Below, piece after piece: positions 61,901 to 64,000 of a stretch of 64,000 nt of DNA (within the stretch, counting starts at the first letter, position 1; the number at the start of each line of letters is the position of its first letter). A program made the translations under genes and the position numbers. The notes beneath the pieces were generated by a model. That model saw only the letters and a list, made by a program, of their open reading frames with translations. It had not been told where the DNA came from and searched no databases. Location: assembly GCF_900639915.1 (NCBI RefSeq), contig NZ_CAAAID010000001.1, positions 1 to 64,000 on the forward strand, written 5' to 3'. The DNA is from Legionella nagasakiensis (GTDB lineage: Bacteria; Pseudomonadota; Gammaproteobacteria; Legionellales; Legionellaceae).

Positions 61901-62546
61901 ACAGCAGGCATTACATTGGTATAACATTGCCGCGGAAGCTGGCGATCATGAAGCTTTATATCAATTGGGATTGCTCTCTGAAACGGGTGTTGCAGTGAAA
62001 CTTGATTTTACGGAAGCAGTCAATTATTACCAACAGTCGGCAGCCAAAGGCAATACAAAAGCCACACTCGCTCTTGCTCGCATGTATCAATATGGTTTGG
62101 GCATTGAAAAGAATAATCAGCAAGCGGCAGAACTTTATAAAAAATTGGCATCACTTGATAATCCTTATGCTCAATATCAGTTAGCAACCTTTTATTATGA
62201 AGGTACAGCAGGTGAGCGTTTACCTGAGCAGGGAAAACAATTACTACAGCAGGCGCAAAAAAATGGTAGCCAACAAGCAAAAAAGGTATTGCAATGGCTG
62301 GATGCTCAGGCGCAAGAGCGTTTAAGCTATATTGAACCTATTTCGTTCAATCAAGCCGTGGGTGTGTCTGGTCAGCCGGTTGATTTAATGTACCTGGATG
62401 CATTGAATGAGTGGAATCGTGGGGATGAGGAGTTATCCAGAAAGATTCTGAACCAAATTATGACGCAGTTTCCTCACTATGTCCCGGCAAAGCGAGTTTA
62501 TGAGCAATTATCCCAGCAGGCAACAGCTGGCATTTTTAAGTCATGA
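58944..62546 (+). CDS. enhC: EnhC, giant Sel1-repeat periplasmic protein
   Basis: 1200 residues, equal to the L. pneumophila EnhC size. A signal peptide (MKSLMPWFCLVAATGAAFA) is followed by two arrays of Sel1-like repeats (AQFILGQMYEHGIEVKQDVQ, AQFDLGLIYEQGKGRPIDFE, and many more) at about 30-330 and 490-1130. They are separated by a non-repeat part with PQMISIDRNSLYKPN. In L. pneumophila EnhC supports growth in macrophages and is reported to inhibit the lytic transglycosylase Slt, limiting muramyl-peptide release and NOD1 sensing. Good ribosome site AAGGGGAA. Confidence 0.94.
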   Translation: MKSLMPWFCLVAATGAAFANDDLNAYRQGHYMQAAMKLGDASGKDPVVDYYMGRMRLYGYGQLKNNTLALRHFKQSAEKGFLPAQKIMANYALLEEDNPEQALYWFKKAADAGDTQAQMYCAAAYLYGFGAKKNPGMARKYYIDAAKNGNSIAQFTLADYFLASRHPKNKSLGLIWLNKSVEQGNPEAQLKLGELYASGNQVSRDLDKAKELIELAAAQDYLPAFYTMGKMAYQQKDLMQAKEWYTKAADRNYIPAQIALAKLYLEKDSPFHDVHTGFLWLLKAAQNHSTEAQLALAKLYEEGTVVTKDENLAKEWREKAKESEKETPADVKRKVVAWLSNGKASTFAASGYRLGGIYSAWYNPDALKENNYNQSPQMISIDRNSLYKPNFVMAEPNEILISEYYDALADSSGQLEYSDIIFPRYPMGHKNYLESGEPLVPDSPVIAQQDKQILYPLSHEDKAFDDMDFMTLADANKNDDKSVYERLYGKAILGNSNAQFILGQMYEHGIEVKQDVQEAIRYYQLAAAQKDLRAEYNLGLLYLEGKKIEPNYQQGLSWLRDAAFKGNAPAQYVLARLNEQGFRDSNGKEVIKPNWDEAVAMYYLAASNDYGSAQFRLAEILIREKHKEMSVTEKAKRNHLVKTLYQDAVARGVKQAALPLAFFNAMDKDVNKQTEAFDVAKLEAVKGNGQAALLLGIMYDRGIGAAVNPSEAIYWYQQASMNPVSAFILGTYYSQGKNISEDREKGKALLQQSADAGFSYANLNLAVLKQQSGEAFLSELDTARALGNSTAGLLLADYYLSLADDDTKMKQARDIYHHFAENGDKLAQLKLAFMYEQGLGGPVDAVSAKDWYSKAVEQNQPVAQYLLGRLYHLGKLTPYPDYTEAKKWYESAQINYPPAAVAAGFIYDTVDDDYQQALQKYEIAASQGEPVAQFDLGLIYEQGKGRPIDFERAKEFYIQAANQGHTQAMVQLAGLYFNGLVGPRDEQQALHWYNIAAEAGDHEALYQLGLLSETGVAVKLDFTEAVNYYQQSAAKGNTKATLALARMYQYGLGIEKNNQQAAELYKKLASLDNPYAQYQLATFYYEGTAGERLPEQGKQLLQQAQKNGSQQAKKVLQWLDAQAQERLSYIEPISFNQAVGVSGQPVDLMYLDALNEWNRGDEELSRKILNQIMTQFPHYVPAKRVYEQLSQQATAGIFKS

Positions 62547-62639
62547 AATAGTTCGGCTCATCGATTGGTTTGAGTTGCATGCCTGATGCAGATGGTTTTG
62601 TCTCAGTAATCAGAGGATTTTATTAAGTAGGGAGATGTT

Positions 62640-64000
62640 ATGGCTAAGGTATCCATTGGGAATTATTTATTAATGCGTCTTACTGAGCTTGGTATTGAAG
62701 ATGTTTTTGGTGTTCCGGGAGACTACAATCTTACCTTGTTGGATCACATTGTAAATTTCAAGTCATTACGTTGGTTAGGTAATTGTAACGAGCTAAATGC
62801 TGCTTATGCGGCGGATGGTTATGCGCGAATTAAAGGCGCAGCGGCGATTGTGACCACGTTTGGTGTAGGAGAATTGAGTGCTATTAATGGCATTGCTGGT
62901 AGTTATGCTGAGTATTTACCCGTGGTTAATATTGTTGGTGCGCCTGCAACCACCACCCAAAGACAACGCGCTATTATGCATCATACGTTTGGTACGGGTG
63001 ATTTTAGTATTTTCATCGATATGTTTGAAAAAATATCGGCAGCAGTTGTTATTTTAGATTCTCCTGAAAAAGCGGGAAAGCAAATTGACGATGCCCTAGA
63101 AATTTGTTGGGTTAAAAAGCAACCCGTTTATATTAGTTTACCAAGCAATATGGTGGAAGTTGAAATTGAGGCTCCCCAAAAACGCTTGCATTTGACATAT
63201 CCTGATTCTAATCCGGATGCTCTTGCTGAGCTGGTTGCAAGAGCGGCAAAATTAATACGTGATGCAAAATCACCGGTAATTTTGGCTGATTTATGTGCCG
63301 TCCGCCATAATATGAAGGCGATGATTCATGAATTACTCGATCAAACTAGTATTCCCTTTGCAACCATGAATATGGGGAAAGGGATTATTAATGAGTCACA
63401 CAACAGTTTTATGGGGTCTTATAGTGGCGACTATAGTACTCCAGGTGTGCAAGAAAGAGTAGAAAAGGCTGATTGTATTATATCTTTTGGTACAGTTTTG
63501 TCAGATTTTAATACCGGAGGTTTTACTTGTAAGATTGATGCAAATGCAACCATTGAAATTCATAGCAATTATGTGAAGATTCATCATTCAGTTTATCCAG
63601 ATGTTTATTTTAATGTTGTGATTCCTGCATTGATTCAAGCATTAAAAGGGTATAAGCATACAGAAAAAATCAATAATCCTAACATTTCTCCCTACCAGCC
63701 AAGTGATGAAAAAATTACGCAAAAACGTTTCTGGACCAATATGGCGCATTATTTTAAGAAAAATGACATTATTCTTGCTGAAACCGGTACCAGCATGTTT
63801 GGATTATTAGAGACATCGCTTCCTGATGATACAACGTTTATTTCACAACCATTATGGGGATCGATTGGCTATACAGTGGGGGCATTATTAGGTGCGGCAA
63901 TTGCGGATCCTGCACGTCGGACGTTGTTGTTTGTTGGTGATGGTTCTTTTCAATTAACGGCGCAAGAAATATCAACCGTCATTAGACATAAATTAACGCC
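62640..64000 (+). CDS. Thiamine-diphosphate keto-acid decarboxylase (pyruvate/indolepyruvate type), 3' end outside window
   Basis: The frame starts at ATG 62640 (GGGAG upstream) and is open to the window end, about 453 residues of an expected 550-560. It has Asp27 (VPGDYNLTL), catalytic Glu51 (NELNAAYAADGYAR), the His114-His115 pair typical of pyruvate and indolepyruvate decarboxylases (AIMHHTFGTG), and the ThDP/Mg motif VGDGSFQLTAQE at about 432. It makes an aldehyde and CO2 from a 2-keto acid, and the preferred substrate cannot be read from the sequence. It lies 93 bp after enhC. Confidence 0.9.
   Translation, partial: MAKVSIGNYLLMRLTELGIEDVFGVPGDYNLTLLDHIVNFKSLRWLGNCNELNAAYAADGYARIKGAAAIVTTFGVGELSAINGIAGSYAEYLPVVNIVGAPATTTQRQRAIMHHTFGTGDFSIFIDMFEKISAAVVILDSPEKAGKQIDDALEICWVKKQPVYISLPSNMVEVEIEAPQKRLHLTYPDSNPDALAELVARAAKLIRDAKSPVILADLCAVRHNMKAMIHELLDQTSIPFATMNMGKGIINESHNSFMGSYSGDYSTPGVQERVEKADCIISFGTVLSDFNTGGFTCKIDANATIEIHSNYVKIHHSVYPDVYFNVVIPALIQALKGYKHTEKINNPNISPYQPSDEKITQKRFWTNMAHYFKKNDIILAETGTSMFGLLETSLPDDTTFISQPLWGSIGYTVGALLGAAIADPARRTLLFVGDGSFQLTAQEISTVIRHKLT

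Overview
This window is about 64 kb of a chromosome with moderate-to-low GC. I read it as a Legionella species (Gammaproteobacteria, Legionellales), probably not L. pneumophila itself. The lineage markers are the enhA-enhB-enhC locus, a LetA (GacA-type) regulator next to uvrC, a ProA/Msp-type M4 zinc metalloprotease, a PlaA-type GDSL lysophospholipase, an IcmC/DotE-family (DotV-like) Dot/Icm component, and a 1417-residue helical protein that resembles the effector SdhA in size and architecture. All names come from reading motifs and remembered gene order. No database search was run.

Layout. 1-453: the right-hand remnant of mobile DNA (3' end of an ISL3-type transposase, two related IS-end motifs, a direct-repeat pair) beside the 3' end of a CAT-anticodon tRNA. 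570-5057 (minus): the macromolecular synthesis operon rpsU-yqeY-dnaG-rpoD, divergent from tsaD, followed by plsY and hemW. 8611-14796: mdh, then the aroQ-accB-accC-prmA operon (minus) and a biotin-dependent carboxyltransferase gene. 15034-21993: ProA-type protease, an EEP-family hydrolase, class I aldolase, ferredoxin-NADP reductase, the DotV-like protein with a secreted partner of unknown function, a DUF3579 protein and pssA. 22035-24739 (minus): rpoN-hpf-ptsN-npr without rapZ. 25054-30732: rpmB-rpmG, trmB and the SdhA-like giant protein. 31 to 41 kb: hflK-hflC-DUF2065-purA, sodC, two drug/metabolite transporters, a FadH-type reductase and a DEAD-box helicase. 41.3-48.9 kb: PlaA-like lipase, djlA, waaA, dksA, prmC, prfA and hemA. 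49-52 kb: a small accessory region with a conserved small protein, an M50 site-2 protease, a frame-disrupted gene with a clan CD (caspase-fold) cysteine protease signature, and a two-helix membrane protein. 52-64 kb: comF, bioC, phhA, letA, uvrC, enhABC, and a thiamine-diphosphate keto-acid decarboxylase cut by the window end.

Most genes are housekeeping (transcription, replication, translation, fatty acid and lipid synthesis, haem). A virulence layer is spread among them: secreted enzymes (ProA, PlaA), Dot/Icm parts and a candidate effector, the entry locus enhABC, and the life-cycle regulator LetA. ProA and PlaA may act together, because in L. pneumophila ProA processes GDSL lipases within a disulfide loop and this lipase keeps the loop cysteines.

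The least explained item is the caspase-fold gene at 50513-51459. Its two reading frames meet at an A8 run containing a canonical A_AAA_AAC slippery heptamer, so it is either a recent pseudogene, a recoded gene or a sequencing error. The second is the mobile-element scar at the tRNA 3' end.
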